DNA of 64,000 nucleotides from Gaiellasilicea sp963707575 (GTDB lineage: Bacteria; Actinomycetota; Thermoleophilia; Gaiellales; Gaiellaceae): positions 682,001-746,000 of the forward strand of contig OY970171.1 in assembly GCA_963707575.1 (NCBI GenBank), in the 5' to 3' direction. Below, piece by piece: positions 50,138-59,080 of the stretch. A program made the position numbers and the translations under genes. Position 1 is the first letter of the stretch. Every line of letters starts with the position of its first letter. The notes beneath the pieces are model-generated. The model was not told the origin of the DNA and ran no database searches. It saw only the letters and a list, made by a program, of their open reading frames with translations.

Positions 50138-52131
50138 CAGTCGGAGACCACCTCGGCGACCACGCTCGCCTCGACGCCATAGTGCTGCTCGAACACCTTC
50201 AGGGCCGCCGGGGCGGCGGCCTCGCCGCCGAAGCCGCCGTTCTCGATCACGACGCAGACCGCGATCGGCCCCTTGTTGCCCCACTCCGCCCCGTAGCCGC
50301 ACCACCAGGACTGGTCGAGCATCCGCCCGAGGTCGGAGTTCCACTTCTCCGCCGTGCCGGTCTTGCCTGCGACCCGGACCGGGAAGCTGCCGAAAACGCC
50401 GACGGAGGTGCCGTAGGAGAGCGAGGTCGCCGCGCGCAGCCCCTCGTCGACGGCGGCCAGCGCCTCCTGTGACACCTTCGTCTGCTTCGGCGGCACGGGC
50501 GCGAAGCGGCGCCGGACGACCGGCGGGGCGCCGCCGGTGCCGGGCTGCTCGACGTCCGAGACGAGGTACGGGGTGACGAGCTTGCCGCCGTTCGCGAGCA
50601 GCGCGTAGAAGCGGGTCATCTGCAGCGGCGTCGCGAGCAGGTCCTTCTGACCGATCGCGAGCTGAATCGAGTCGCCCGGCGTCCAGAGCTTGTCGATCGC
50701 CGAGTCGTAGTGGCGGCGCTTCCAGGGGATCGTCGGCAGCAGGCCGGGATCCTCACCGCCGAGCTCGAGCCCGCTCGTGGCGCCGAAGCCGAAGCTCCTC
50801 GCCCACTTCTGGAGCGGCTGGCCGCGGTCGGGCGGAAGCTCGTAGAACGAGTTCCCGATCTCGTAGAAGTAGGTGTCGCAGGAGGCGGCGAGCGCCGTCG
50901 GCAGGTTCATCGCCTCGTTCACGTTGGGGTTCCAGTTCTTGAAGCGCTGGCGGTCCTTGCCGTAGAAGGCCTCGGGGGTGCACTGGATCGACTGGTACGG
51001 GGAGAGCAGCCCCTCCTCGATCCCGGCGAGCGCGGTCACCGGCTTGAAGGTCGAGCCGGGCGGATAGCGGCCGGCCAGCGCTCGGTTCAACTGCGGGATG
51101 TTCGCCTCGGGCACCGCGAGCGCCTTGATCTTCCCGGGGTCGATGCGGCCGGTGAAGAGCGAGGGGCGGTAGGTCGGGTTGGAGGCGAGCGCGAGGATGG
51201 CGCCGTCCCGCGGGTCGAGCGCGACGACGGCGCCGCCGTTCGCGTACCAGTTGTCGTGCTCGAGCGCCTGCTCGATCCCGAACGTGAGTGCCCGCTCCGC
51301 AGCCCGCTGGAGCGGCACGTCGAGGGTCAACCGAACGTCGTGCCCGGAGGTCGGGAAGTCCTGCGTCTGGATCGCGCTCTGCGGGCGCCCGAGCGAGTCG
51401 ACGCGGATCTGGGCCGTGCCCGGCGTGCCTCGGAGGTAGGTGTCGAACGTGGCCTCGACGCCGGCCTTGCCGATCTTGTCGCCGGCGCGGTAGTCGTCGA
51501 CGGGGTTCTTCCGCTTCAGCTCGTCCTCGTCGATCTCGCGGACGTAGCCGAGGATGTGCGCCGAGAGCGTCTTGTGCTCGTAGTGGCGGAGGTACGTCCC
51601 GACCACCTCGACCCCCGGGAACTCGGCCCGGTGCTCCTTCAGGTAGGCGACGCGCTCCTCGCTCACCGCCGTCTTCACCGTGATCGGGGTCAGCGGGTCG
51701 CCCTTGCGGGCCTCGATCGCCTTCGTGACGTCGGAGACCGGCACCTGGAGCAGCTTCGCGAGCTCCTGCACCATCCGGTAGCGGCCCTGCTCGGGCATGT
51801 CGGCGGGCCAGAGCTGGACGGCGGTGCCGGGCACGTTGGTCACGATCGGGCGGCCGTTCCGGTCGACGATCGAGCCGCGCGGCGCCTCGACGCGCAGCGT
51901 GCGGACCTGGTTCTGCTGGGCGGCGACGAGATAGCGGTCGCCCGAGAGCACCTGGAGCGCCCACAGCCGCAGCAGCAGGACGGCGAAGATGGCCAGCGCC
52001 ACGGCGCCGAGCACGCCGACCCGCACGGCGAGCTGGGGCGTGAAGCGGTAGGGCTCCGCCACGCGTGGATCGGGCGGCAGGAAGCGGTGCGACGACGAGC
52101 GCCGCTCGCCGAAGGCGGACCGGCTAGCCAA
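50137..52131 (-). CDS. mrdA: Penicillin-binding protein 2 (class B transpeptidase)
   Basis: 664 aa with one membrane anchor (about 35-60), a pedestal domain and the transpeptidase: STFK at 360-363 (active Ser), SCD at 417-419 and KTGT at 590-593. It links peptidoglycan during elongation together with RodA. The TTG start at 52131 lies within the last codons of mreD (8 bp overlap); no better start was found. Part of the mreBCD-mrdA-rodA cluster. Confidence 0.95.
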   Translation of the reverse strand: MASRSAFGERRSSSHRFLPPDPRVAEPYRFTPQLAVRVGVLGAVALAIFAVLLLRLWALQVLSGDRYLVAAQQNQVRTLRVEAPRGSIVDRNGRPIVTNVPGTAVQLWPADMPEQGRYRMVQELAKLLQVPVSDVTKAIEARKGDPLTPITVKTAVSEERVAYLKEHRAEFPGVEVVGTYLRHYEHKTLSAHILGYVREIDEDELKRKNPVDDYRAGDKIGKAGVEATFDTYLRGTPGTAQIRVDSLGRPQSAIQTQDFPTSGHDVRLTLDVPLQRAAERALTFGIEQALEHDNWYANGGAVVALDPRDGAILALASNPTYRPSLFTGRIDPGKIKALAVPEANIPQLNRALAGRYPPGSTFKPVTALAGIEEGLLSPYQSIQCTPEAFYGKDRQRFKNWNPNVNEAMNLPTALAASCDTYFYEIGNSFYELPPDRGQPLQKWARSFGFGATSGLELGGEDPGLLPTIPWKRRHYDSAIDKLWTPGDSIQLAIGQKDLLATPLQMTRFYALLANGGKLVTPYLVSDVEQPGTGGAPPVVRRRFAPVPPKQTKVSQEALAAVDEGLRAATSLSYGTSVGVFGSFPVRVAGKTGTAEKWNSDLGRMLDQSWWCGYGAEWGNKGPIAVCVVIENGGFGGEAAAPAALKVFEQHYGVEASVVAEVVSD

Positions 52132-52642
52132 GGAGGCGCACCTCCGTCACCCGGTCGCCCTGGAATGGTCGCAGCAAGGAGCGGCAGAGGGCGAACACCG
52201 GCCCGCCGAAGATCAGGTTCAGGCCCAACCCCGCCAGCAGGGCCTCGACGAGGGCGCGACGAGCGGACACCTCCTCGCCGATCAGGAAGTGGAGGAAGAA
52301 GCCGAGCAGCGCGACCAGCACCGTCACGACGACGACGGTGACGACGGGCGCGTGCGCCCGTCCGCGCCCGGTCGTCTCGCCGTAGCGGCCGGCGCCGTAG
52401 CCGGCGAGCGCGAGCACGAGCGCCGTCACGCCGAGCGTGTCGAGCGTGAGCACGTCCAGCAGCAGTCCGCCGGCGAACCCGGCGACCGCCCCCACCACCG
52501 AGCCGCGCAGGAGCGCGATCCCGATCAGGACGAGGAGCAGGACGTCGGGCGTGCCTCCCAGGACATCGAGCGATGAGAAGAGCGTCGCCTGCAGGAGTGC
52601 GGCCACGAAGACGAGGACGGCGATCGCCGCGGCGTCGCTCAC
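52124..52642 (-). CDS. mreD: Rod-shape-determining protein MreD
   Basis: 172 aa, five or six membrane helices (AIAVLVFVAALLQATLFSSL, VLLLVLIGIALLRGSVVGAV and on), ending in a cytoplasmic tail. The sequence itself is weakly conserved; position right after mreC and before mrdA decides the name. The GTG start overlaps the mreC stop (GTGA). Confidence 0.9.
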   Translation of the reverse strand: MSDAAAIAVLVFVAALLQATLFSSLDVLGGTPDVLLLVLIGIALLRGSVVGAVAGFAGGLLLDVLTLDTLGVTALVLALAGYGAGRYGETTGRGRAHAPVVTVVVVTVLVALLGFFLHFLIGEEVSARRALVEALLAGLGLNLIFGGPVFALCRSLLRPFQGDRVTEVRLLG

Positions 52643-53580
52643 CGGCCGGAGTCCTCGCTGCCGCGCACCAGCACGAGCACGGACTCCAGCGAGGAGAAGT
52701 CGACGTCGGATTCGATCTGCACCTGCTGGTAGAGGTCCGTGTTGAGGGTGCCGACGAAGGTGACGCGCCCGATCGGGATTCCCGGCGGGTAGAGCGATGC
52801 GAGGTCGCCCTGGCGCCAGCCCGAGGTCACGATCTCGTCCCCGACGTTGATGTTGTCCGCCTTGCGCACGCGCGTCAGCACGAGCGAGTCACCGGTCTGC
52901 CCGTGCTCGACGATGCCTGCTGCGCCGGTGCGGAGGTCGACGGCGGAGACGGCGCTCGCCGCGTCGGTGAGCAGTGTCACGCGCGAGGAGTTCGGGGTCA
53001 CGCGCGTGACGAGGCCGACGAGTCCCTCGCCGGTGACGACCGGCGCGTCCTGCTCGATCCCGTTGTTCGAGCCGACCGGCAGCACGATCGCCTGCTCGAA
53101 GGCGCTCGACGGCTGGGCGGTGACCGACGCCGCCACGAAGCCGAAGTCGCTCGGGAAGCGTGGGCTCTCGACGTAGTCCAGCAGCCGGGTGAGCTCGACG
53201 TTGCGCTGCACCGCCGACTCGTTCTGGATCACGAGCTGGCGCAGCTCCTGGTTCTCCGCCTGGAGGCGGTCGACGTCGGCGCGCGCGCTGAAGAGGCCCT
53301 CCGTCCAGTTGTAGGCGTCGCGGAACGGCCGCGCGACGCGCTCGACGGCCACCGTGAGCGGCTGGAGCGCGCTCGCCACGGACGCCTGCACGGTGTGCAG
53401 CGGGCCGCTCTCCGACTCGCGGAACGAGATCGTGATCAGGGCGAGCGCGAGCAGCACCAGGACGCCCAGCACGATCCGGCGCCGAAGCGCGTTGCTGGTG
53501 CGGGAGGGGAAGGGTCGGGGGGCGGGACGCCGGACAGGGAAGCCCAGCACCGCCGATCTTGCGGTGCGGTTGCGTGGCAC
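52639..53580 (-). CDS. mreC: Rod-shape-determining protein MreC
   Basis: 313 aa: a cytoplasmic start, a membrane helix (about 37-52), a coiled coil (about 95-130, DVDRLQAENQELRQLVIQNE) and two beta-barrel domains (GLVGLVTRVTPNSSRVTLLT and the later NVGDEIVTSGWRQGDLASLY). It is the outside scaffold that activates PBP2. GTG start 53580, 51 bp after mreB. Confidence 0.95.
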   Translation of the reverse strand: MPRNRTARSAVLGFPVRRPAPRPFPSRTSNALRRRIVLGVLVLLALALITISFRESESGPLHTVQASVASALQPLTVAVERVARPFRDAYNWTEGLFSARADVDRLQAENQELRQLVIQNESAVQRNVELTRLLDYVESPRFPSDFGFVAASVTAQPSSAFEQAIVLPVGSNNGIEQDAPVVTGEGLVGLVTRVTPNSSRVTLLTDAASAVSAVDLRTGAAGIVEHGQTGDSLVLTRVRKADNINVGDEIVTSGWRQGDLASLYPPGIPIGRVTFVGTLNTDLYQQVQIESDVDFSSLESVLVLVRGSEDSGR

Positions 53581-53631
53581 GAGCTTGGCAGTCTAGCGAG
53601 GCTTTCGGAGGCTGTTCGTGCCGGAAGCCGC

Positions 53632-54687
<1,056 letters not shown>

Positions 54688-54723
54688 CAGGAGCACCGAG
54701 TCTAGCCGTGAGACACTGCCGCG

Positions 54724-55554
54724 GTGGATCGCGCGCGCGCCGTGCTCGTCACCGGCTGCTCCTCGGGGATCGGGCGTGCGACGGCCGAGCGGCTGGCGCG
54801 CGCCGGCTGGACCGTCTACGCGAGCGCCCGGCGGGTCGAGTCGGTCGAGGGCCTTGCGGGTTGCCGGGCACTGGAGCTCGACGTCACCGACGACGCGTCG
54901 ATGCGGGCGGCGGTCGCCGCGATCGAGGCCGAGCACGGCGCCGTCGGCGTGCTCGTCAACAACGCGGGCTACAGCCAGAGCGGCGCGGTCGAGAGCGTGA
55001 CGATGGAGGCGGCGCGCAGGCAGTTCGAGACGAACGTCTTCGGGCTCGCGCGGCTGACGCAGCTCGTCCTCCCCGGCATGCGCGCGCAGGGCTGGGGCCG
55101 CGTCGTGAACGTGAGCTCGATGGGCGGCAAGCTGACCTTCCCGGGCGGCGGCTGGTACCACGCCTCGAAGCACGCGGTCGAGGCGCTCAGCGACGCGCTC
55201 CGCTTCGAGGTGGAGGGCTTCGGGATCGACGTCGTCGTGATCCAGCCCGGACTGATCCGGACGGGCTTCGGCGACACGGCGGTCGGGTCGATTGCTGTCG
55301 ACCCGGATGATCCCTACGCTCGCTTCAACCAGGCCGTGGGCGCGGCAACGGCCGGCGCGTACGACGGTCTCGCCCGCGTGCTCGGCGGTGGCCCGGACAC
55401 CGTCGCGAAGACGATCGAGCGGGCGCTCTCCGCGCGGCGCCCGCGGACCCGCTATCGCGTGACGGCGTCCGCGCGGCTGATCCTGATCGCGCGCCGGCTG
55501 CTGCCGGACCGTGGCTGGGACGCCGTCGTCGGTCGCGCCTACCCGAGGCCGTAG
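54724..55554 (+). CDS. Short-chain dehydrogenase/reductase
   Basis: 276 aa. Rossmann motif TGCSSGIGRATAERL, NNAGYS, and the catalytic set NVSSMGG (Ser), then WYHASKHAVE (Tyr-x-x-x-Lys). It is of the classical SDR type and would oxidise or reduce an alcohol/carbonyl with NAD(P). Substrate unknown. GTG start. It is the only plus-strand gene between 41.6 and 62.8 kb, and its end overlaps maf by 16 bp. Confidence 0.92.
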   Translation: MDRARAVLVTGCSSGIGRATAERLARAGWTVYASARRVESVEGLAGCRALELDVTDDASMRAAVAAIEAEHGAVGVLVNNAGYSQSGAVESVTMEAARRQFETNVFGLARLTQLVLPGMRAQGWGRVVNVSSMGGKLTFPGGGWYHASKHAVEALSDALRFEVEGFGIDVVVIQPGLIRTGFGDTAVGSIAVDPDDPYARFNQAVGAATAGAYDGLARVLGGGPDTVAKTIERALSARRPRTRYRVTASARLILIARRLLPDRGWDAVVGRAYPRP

Positions 55555-56132
55555 AGGCCCGCGAAGCGCTCGGCGAGCACCCGCACGAGCAGCGCCGCCG
55601 GCAGCCCGACGACGTTCAGGTAGTCGCCCTCGATCCGCTCGACGAGCGCCGCGCCGCGCCCCTGGATGGCGTAGCCGCCCGCGCGGCCCTCCCACTCACC
55701 CTGGGCGAGGTTCGTGGCGAGGTCGCGCGCCGTCAGCGGCCGGAACGTGACGCGCGTCACCTCGTGCTCGACGAGCTCCCAGCCCGGCGTGACGAGGCAG
55801 AGCCCGGAGACGACGACGTGCGTCCGGCCGGAGAGGGCTTCGAGCATGCGCTCCGCATCGGCCGCGTCCACCGGCTTGCCGAAGGTGCTCCCGTCGAGGA
55901 CGACCGCGGTGTCGACGCCGAGCACGGGCCGCTCGCCCGCGCCCGCGGCGACGGAGAGCGCCTTGCCGCGGGCGTGCTCGCGTACGAGGTCGAGCGCGCC
56001 CGCCCCGGGGAGATCGTGCTCCTCGTAGAGCGGTGCGGCGACGTCGAAGGGGATTCCGAGCTGCTCGAGGATCGCGCGCCGCTGCGGCGACGTGGAGGCG
56101 AGCAGGAGCGGCGGCACCACCGATGTGCTCAC
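55539..56132 (-). CDS. maf: Maf-type nucleoside triphosphate pyrophosphatase
   Basis: 197 aa. LLLASTSPQRRAILEQLGIPF, ARGKALSV, VLGVDTAVVLDGSTFGKP and GEWEGRAGGYAIQGRGAALV are the family signatures; it removes non-standard or methylated NTPs before they enter nucleic acids. The GTG start at 56132 is 10 bp after the methyltransferase gene. Confidence 0.94.
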   Translation of the reverse strand: MSTSVVPPLLLASTSPQRRAILEQLGIPFDVAAPLYEEHDLPGAGALDLVREHARGKALSVAAGAGERPVLGVDTAVVLDGSTFGKPVDAADAERMLEALSGRTHVVVSGLCLVTPGWELVEHEVTRVTFRPLTARDLATNLAQGEWEGRAGGYAIQGRGAALVERIEGDYLNVVGLPAALLVRVLAERFAGLYGLG

Positions 56133-56142
56133 GGGACGGCGC

Positions 56143-56910
56143 TCATCGCTTCCGCGCCCGCCAGATCTCCTCGGCCGGCCAGCGGCGACCCCAGTCGGCG
56201 GTCACGTAGCCGTACTGCTCGTGCGTGACGGCGTCGGGCGGCGCCTGCACCTCGTGCAGCGCCTCGACGTCGAAGCCGTGCTCGCGCAGGAGCGCGATCC
56301 ACGCGCCATGCGAGATGTGGTACTCGACGCCGCCCTGCGGCCACTCGAAGCGGTGCATTCCGAACTGCGGCTGCACGAGCCGCTCGAGCGCCGGCTCCTC
56401 GTCGTCGGAGCAGAGGATCACGAGCGTCGAGTTGCAGAGGAAGACGAGCCGGCCGCCCGGACGCAGCAGCCGTGCCGCTTCGGGGATCCAGCGGTACGGG
56501 TCACACCAGATGCTGGCGCCGTACTCCGAGATCGCGAGGTCGAAGCCGGCGTCGGGCAGCGGCACGTTCTCGGCGTTCGCCTCGAGCAGCGGAAAGTCCA
56601 ACCCGTGCTCGGACTGGAGCTGACGGGCGGTCTCGAGCTGGGCGGGCGTGACGTCGACGCCGACGGGCCGGGCGCCGCGGCGGGCGAGCCAGGCCGAGAC
56701 GTAGGCGGTGCCGCAGCCGAGCTCGATCACGTCGGCGCCGTCGAGCTCGATCCCGGCCAGGGCACCGACGCCGGCCTCGGGCACGCTCCAGATCCCCCAG
56801 CTGATCTCGTCCTGCGCCCACGCGCGCCGCCCCTGCTCGTGCGTGTAGTCGGCGTTCGTCTGCGTCCAGAGCTCGCGGTTCCGGGCCGCCTCCGGGGTCA
56901 GCTCGCCCAC
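56143..56910 (-). CDS. Class I SAM-dependent methyltransferase
   Basis: 255 aa with SAM-binding motif I VIELGCGTAYVSAWLARRGA, the acidic residue in GVDVTPAQL, and LLRPGGRLVFLC (motif III). The N-terminal part TPEAARNRELWTQTNADYTH is typical of a common actinobacterial group. Substrate unknown. GTG start 56910, 6 bp after ndk. Confidence 0.9.
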   Translation of the reverse strand: MGELTPEAARNRELWTQTNADYTHEQGRRAWAQDEISWGIWSVPEAGVGALAGIELDGADVIELGCGTAYVSAWLARRGARPVGVDVTPAQLETARQLQSEHGLDFPLLEANAENVPLPDAGFDLAISEYGASIWCDPYRWIPEAARLLRPGGRLVFLCNSTLVILCSDDEEPALERLVQPQFGMHRFEWPQGGVEYHISHGAWIALLREHGFDVEALHEVQAPPDAVTHEQYGYVTADWGRRWPAEEIWRARKR

Positions 56911-56916
56911 GAGGAG

Positions 56917-57333
56917 CTAGAGCAGGCCGTCGGGGAAGAAGAGCTTGAGCTCCCGCTTGGCGCTCGCCTTCGAGTCCGAGCCGTGCACGATGTTCTCGGA
57001 CAGCTCGAGCGCGAAGTCGCCGCGGATCGTGCCGGGCGCCGAGTCGAGCGGGTTCGTCGCGCCCATCATCGTCCGCACCGTGCCGATCGCCGACTCGCCG
57101 CGAACGGCGAGCGCCAGCACCGGGCCGGAGGAGATGAAGGAGACGAGCTCGCCGAAGAACGGCTTGCCCTTGTGCTCGGCGTAGTGCTGCTGCGCGAGCG
57201 AGCGCGGGATCTTCAGGAGGCGCGCGCCGCGCAGCTCGAAGCCGCGCCGCTCCAGCCGGGCAACGACCTCACCGGCGAGCGCACGGCGCATGCCGTCCGG
57301 CTTCACGAGCACGAGTGTGGTCTCCACTGCCAT
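56917..57333 (-). CDS. ndk: Nucleoside diphosphate kinase
   Basis: 138 aa. TLVLVKPDGMRRALAGEVVA at the start, GPVLALAVRGESAIGTVRTM, and the catalytic His in ENIVHGSDS. It balances NTP pools by phosphate transfer from ATP. ATG 57333. The folC-...-ndk order is common in Actinobacteria. Confidence 0.97.
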   Translation of the reverse strand: MAVETTLVLVKPDGMRRALAGEVVARLERRGFELRGARLLKIPRSLAQQHYAEHKGKPFFGELVSFISSGPVLALAVRGESAIGTVRTMMGATNPLDSAPGTIRGDFALELSENIVHGSDSKASAKRELKLFFPDGLL

Positions 57334-57345
57334 CGGCGGCGGAGT

Positions 57346-57915
57346 CTACTCGGAGCCGGCCGCTCGCTTGCGTGGTGGCTCGGTCCAGCTCTCCGAGATC
57401 GTGTCGTCGATCCCGGGCAGCGTCGGCGTCGAGACCGGCGTCGCGCAGTACGGACAGATCTGCCAGAGCGCCTCGAGCGGGTTCGAGCAGCTCGCGCAGG
57501 CCTGCTTGAGCCGGGTCGTGCAGACGGGACAGACGAGGAAGGTGGCCTCCACCTGCGCGCGGCAGACCGGGCAGTGCAGGTCGCGCCGGATCAGCCGCTC
57601 CTCCATCGCCTTGATCTCGAGCTCGCGCTCGCGCACGTCGTCGATGTACTCCGGCGGTCGGAAGAAGAGGTAGATGATCGGGCCGAGGAAGGGCGGGACG
57701 AGCCCGAGCAGCGTCGCCATCGCGACGAGCCAGGGATCCTCGACGCGGCGCCGCGCATCCTTGTAGACCCAGTACGCGGTCGCGAGCCAGAAGACGGCGA
57801 GGAAGAAGATCGTCAGGTTGCGCGCCAGCATCCACGCGCCGGAGTCGAAGAAGTCGTTGACTCCCCCGAAGAGCTCGTCGCTGCCTTGGCCGGTGGTGGT
57901 CTGCGCGATGATCAC
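57346..57915 (-). CDS. Membrane protein with C-terminal double zinc ribbon
   Basis: 189 aa. Two membrane helices (about 30-48 and 62-85), a charged helix (ERELEIKAMEERLIRRDL) and eight Cys in four pairs: CPVC, CPVC, CASC and CPYC (about 115-165), a double zinc ribbon. The GTG start overlaps the stop of the tiny 37 aa gene (GTGA). It may be a membrane-linked sensor or chaperone; function unknown. Confidence 0.85.
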   Translation of the reverse strand: MIIAQTTTGQGSDELFGGVNDFFDSGAWMLARNLTIFFLAVFWLATAYWVYKDARRRVEDPWLVAMATLLGLVPPFLGPIIYLFFRPPEYIDDVRERELEIKAMEERLIRRDLHCPVCRAQVEATFLVCPVCTTRLKQACASCSNPLEALWQICPYCATPVSTPTLPGIDDTISESWTEPPRKRAAGSE

Positions 57916-58025
57916 AAAAGCAACTTTCCCACGATATAGCCAACCGCGAACGCCGAGCCCGCGATCGCTGCCACCACGGCGGCGGCGAAGAGCAGGACGG
58001 ACGTCCGTCCGCGAACATTCGCCAT
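57912..58025 (-). CDS. Tiny membrane protein, 37 aa
   Basis: ATG 58025: MANVRGRTSVLLFAAAVVAA, then a second hydrophobic stretch to FAVGYIVGKLLL. One membrane helix of about 25 residues after a short basic start. Its stop overlaps the next start, and it begins 2 bp after the folC stop. The tight packing supports a real gene of unknown role. Confidence 0.55.
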   Translation of the reverse strand: MANVRGRTSVLLFAAAVVAAIAGSAFAVGYIVGKLLL

Positions 58026-58026
58026 C

Positions 58027-59080
58027 TCAGGCCCCGTTCCTCGACAGATCGGCGAGAAGATAGAGCGAGCCCGTCACGAGCACGGGTGCCGAGCTCGCGC
58101 GCGCGGGCGAGCGCCCGATGGGGATCGGCGATCGCCTCGACCTGCTCGAAGTGCCCGCGGGCGAGCCGCGCGAGCTCCTCGGCGTCCAACGCGCGAGCGT
58201 TCGACGAGGAGGTGGCGACGAAGTGGCGGCCGGCCGGAGCGAGCGCGGCGAGCATCGCCTCGGCGTCCTTGTCCGCGAGGATCGAGGCGAGCACGACGTG
58301 CTCGCCGGGCGGCAGCCGTGCGGCGAGCCAGCGGGCGCCGTCGGGGTTGTGCGCGCCGTCCCACACCTCGCCTTCGCCGCGGTGCTCGAGCCGGCCGGGG
58401 AGCACGACCTCCACGTCGCGCTCGACCGCGCGGCCGAGGAACGCCGCCGCCGCCTCGCGCGCACCGCCCAGGACGACCTGCGGCCCGGCGAGGTGCGCGA
58501 ACTCGCGGTCGGGCAGCACCGCGATCGTGCCCTCCTGGCACGACGGCGAGCTTCTCGGCCGCGATCTCCTCGCGCGTCTCCCCCAGCACGTCGGTGTGGT
58601 CGAGGCCGACGTTCGTGAGCAGGACGACGTGGCTCCGGAGGACGTTCGTCGCGTCGTGCCGGCCGCCGAGCCCGGCCTCGACGACCGCCACCTCGACCTC
58701 GCGGACGGCGAACTCCGCGAACGCCGCCGCGCAGACGGTCTCGAACTGGGTCGCTTCCTGCGCCTCGGCCTCCGGTCGCACGCGAGCCACGGCCGCCTCG
58801 AAGTCCGCCTCCTGCCCGTCGACCGTGATCCGCTCCGCCCAAGAGCGCACGTGCGGCGAGACGGTCGCGCCGACGCGACAGGCCTTCCCCCAGCAGCAGC
58901 GCCTCGATCGTCCGCGCCGCCGTCGACTTGCCGTTCGTGCCCACGACGTGGATCGCGGGGTAGGCGAGCTGCGGGTCGCCGAGGGCTCGCGAGCAGCGTC
59001 CGCATCCGCCCCAGGCCGAACTCCTCCGGCCAGGGCGAGAGGGACTCGAGCCAGGCGGCGTGCTCAGCCGGAGAGGGCAT
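58027..59080 (-). pseudogene. folC: folC (folylpolyglutamate/dihydrofolate synthase) with four frameshifts
   Basis: Parts of FolC are clear in three frames: MPSPAEHAAWLESLSPWPEE, then VVGTNGKSTAARTIEALLLG (ATP site), SPHVRSWAERITVDG, GRHDATNVLRSHVVLLTNVG, GEVWDGAHNPDGARWLAARL and VLVTGSLYLLADLSRNGA. Joining them needs four steps, each skipping one base: near 58985, 58881, 58541 and 58092. Removing four bases leaves 1050, or 349 residues plus stop, a sensible length. Either the copy is dead or, more likely, the sequence here has errors. The end of valS overlaps its start by 17 bp. Confidence 0.85.
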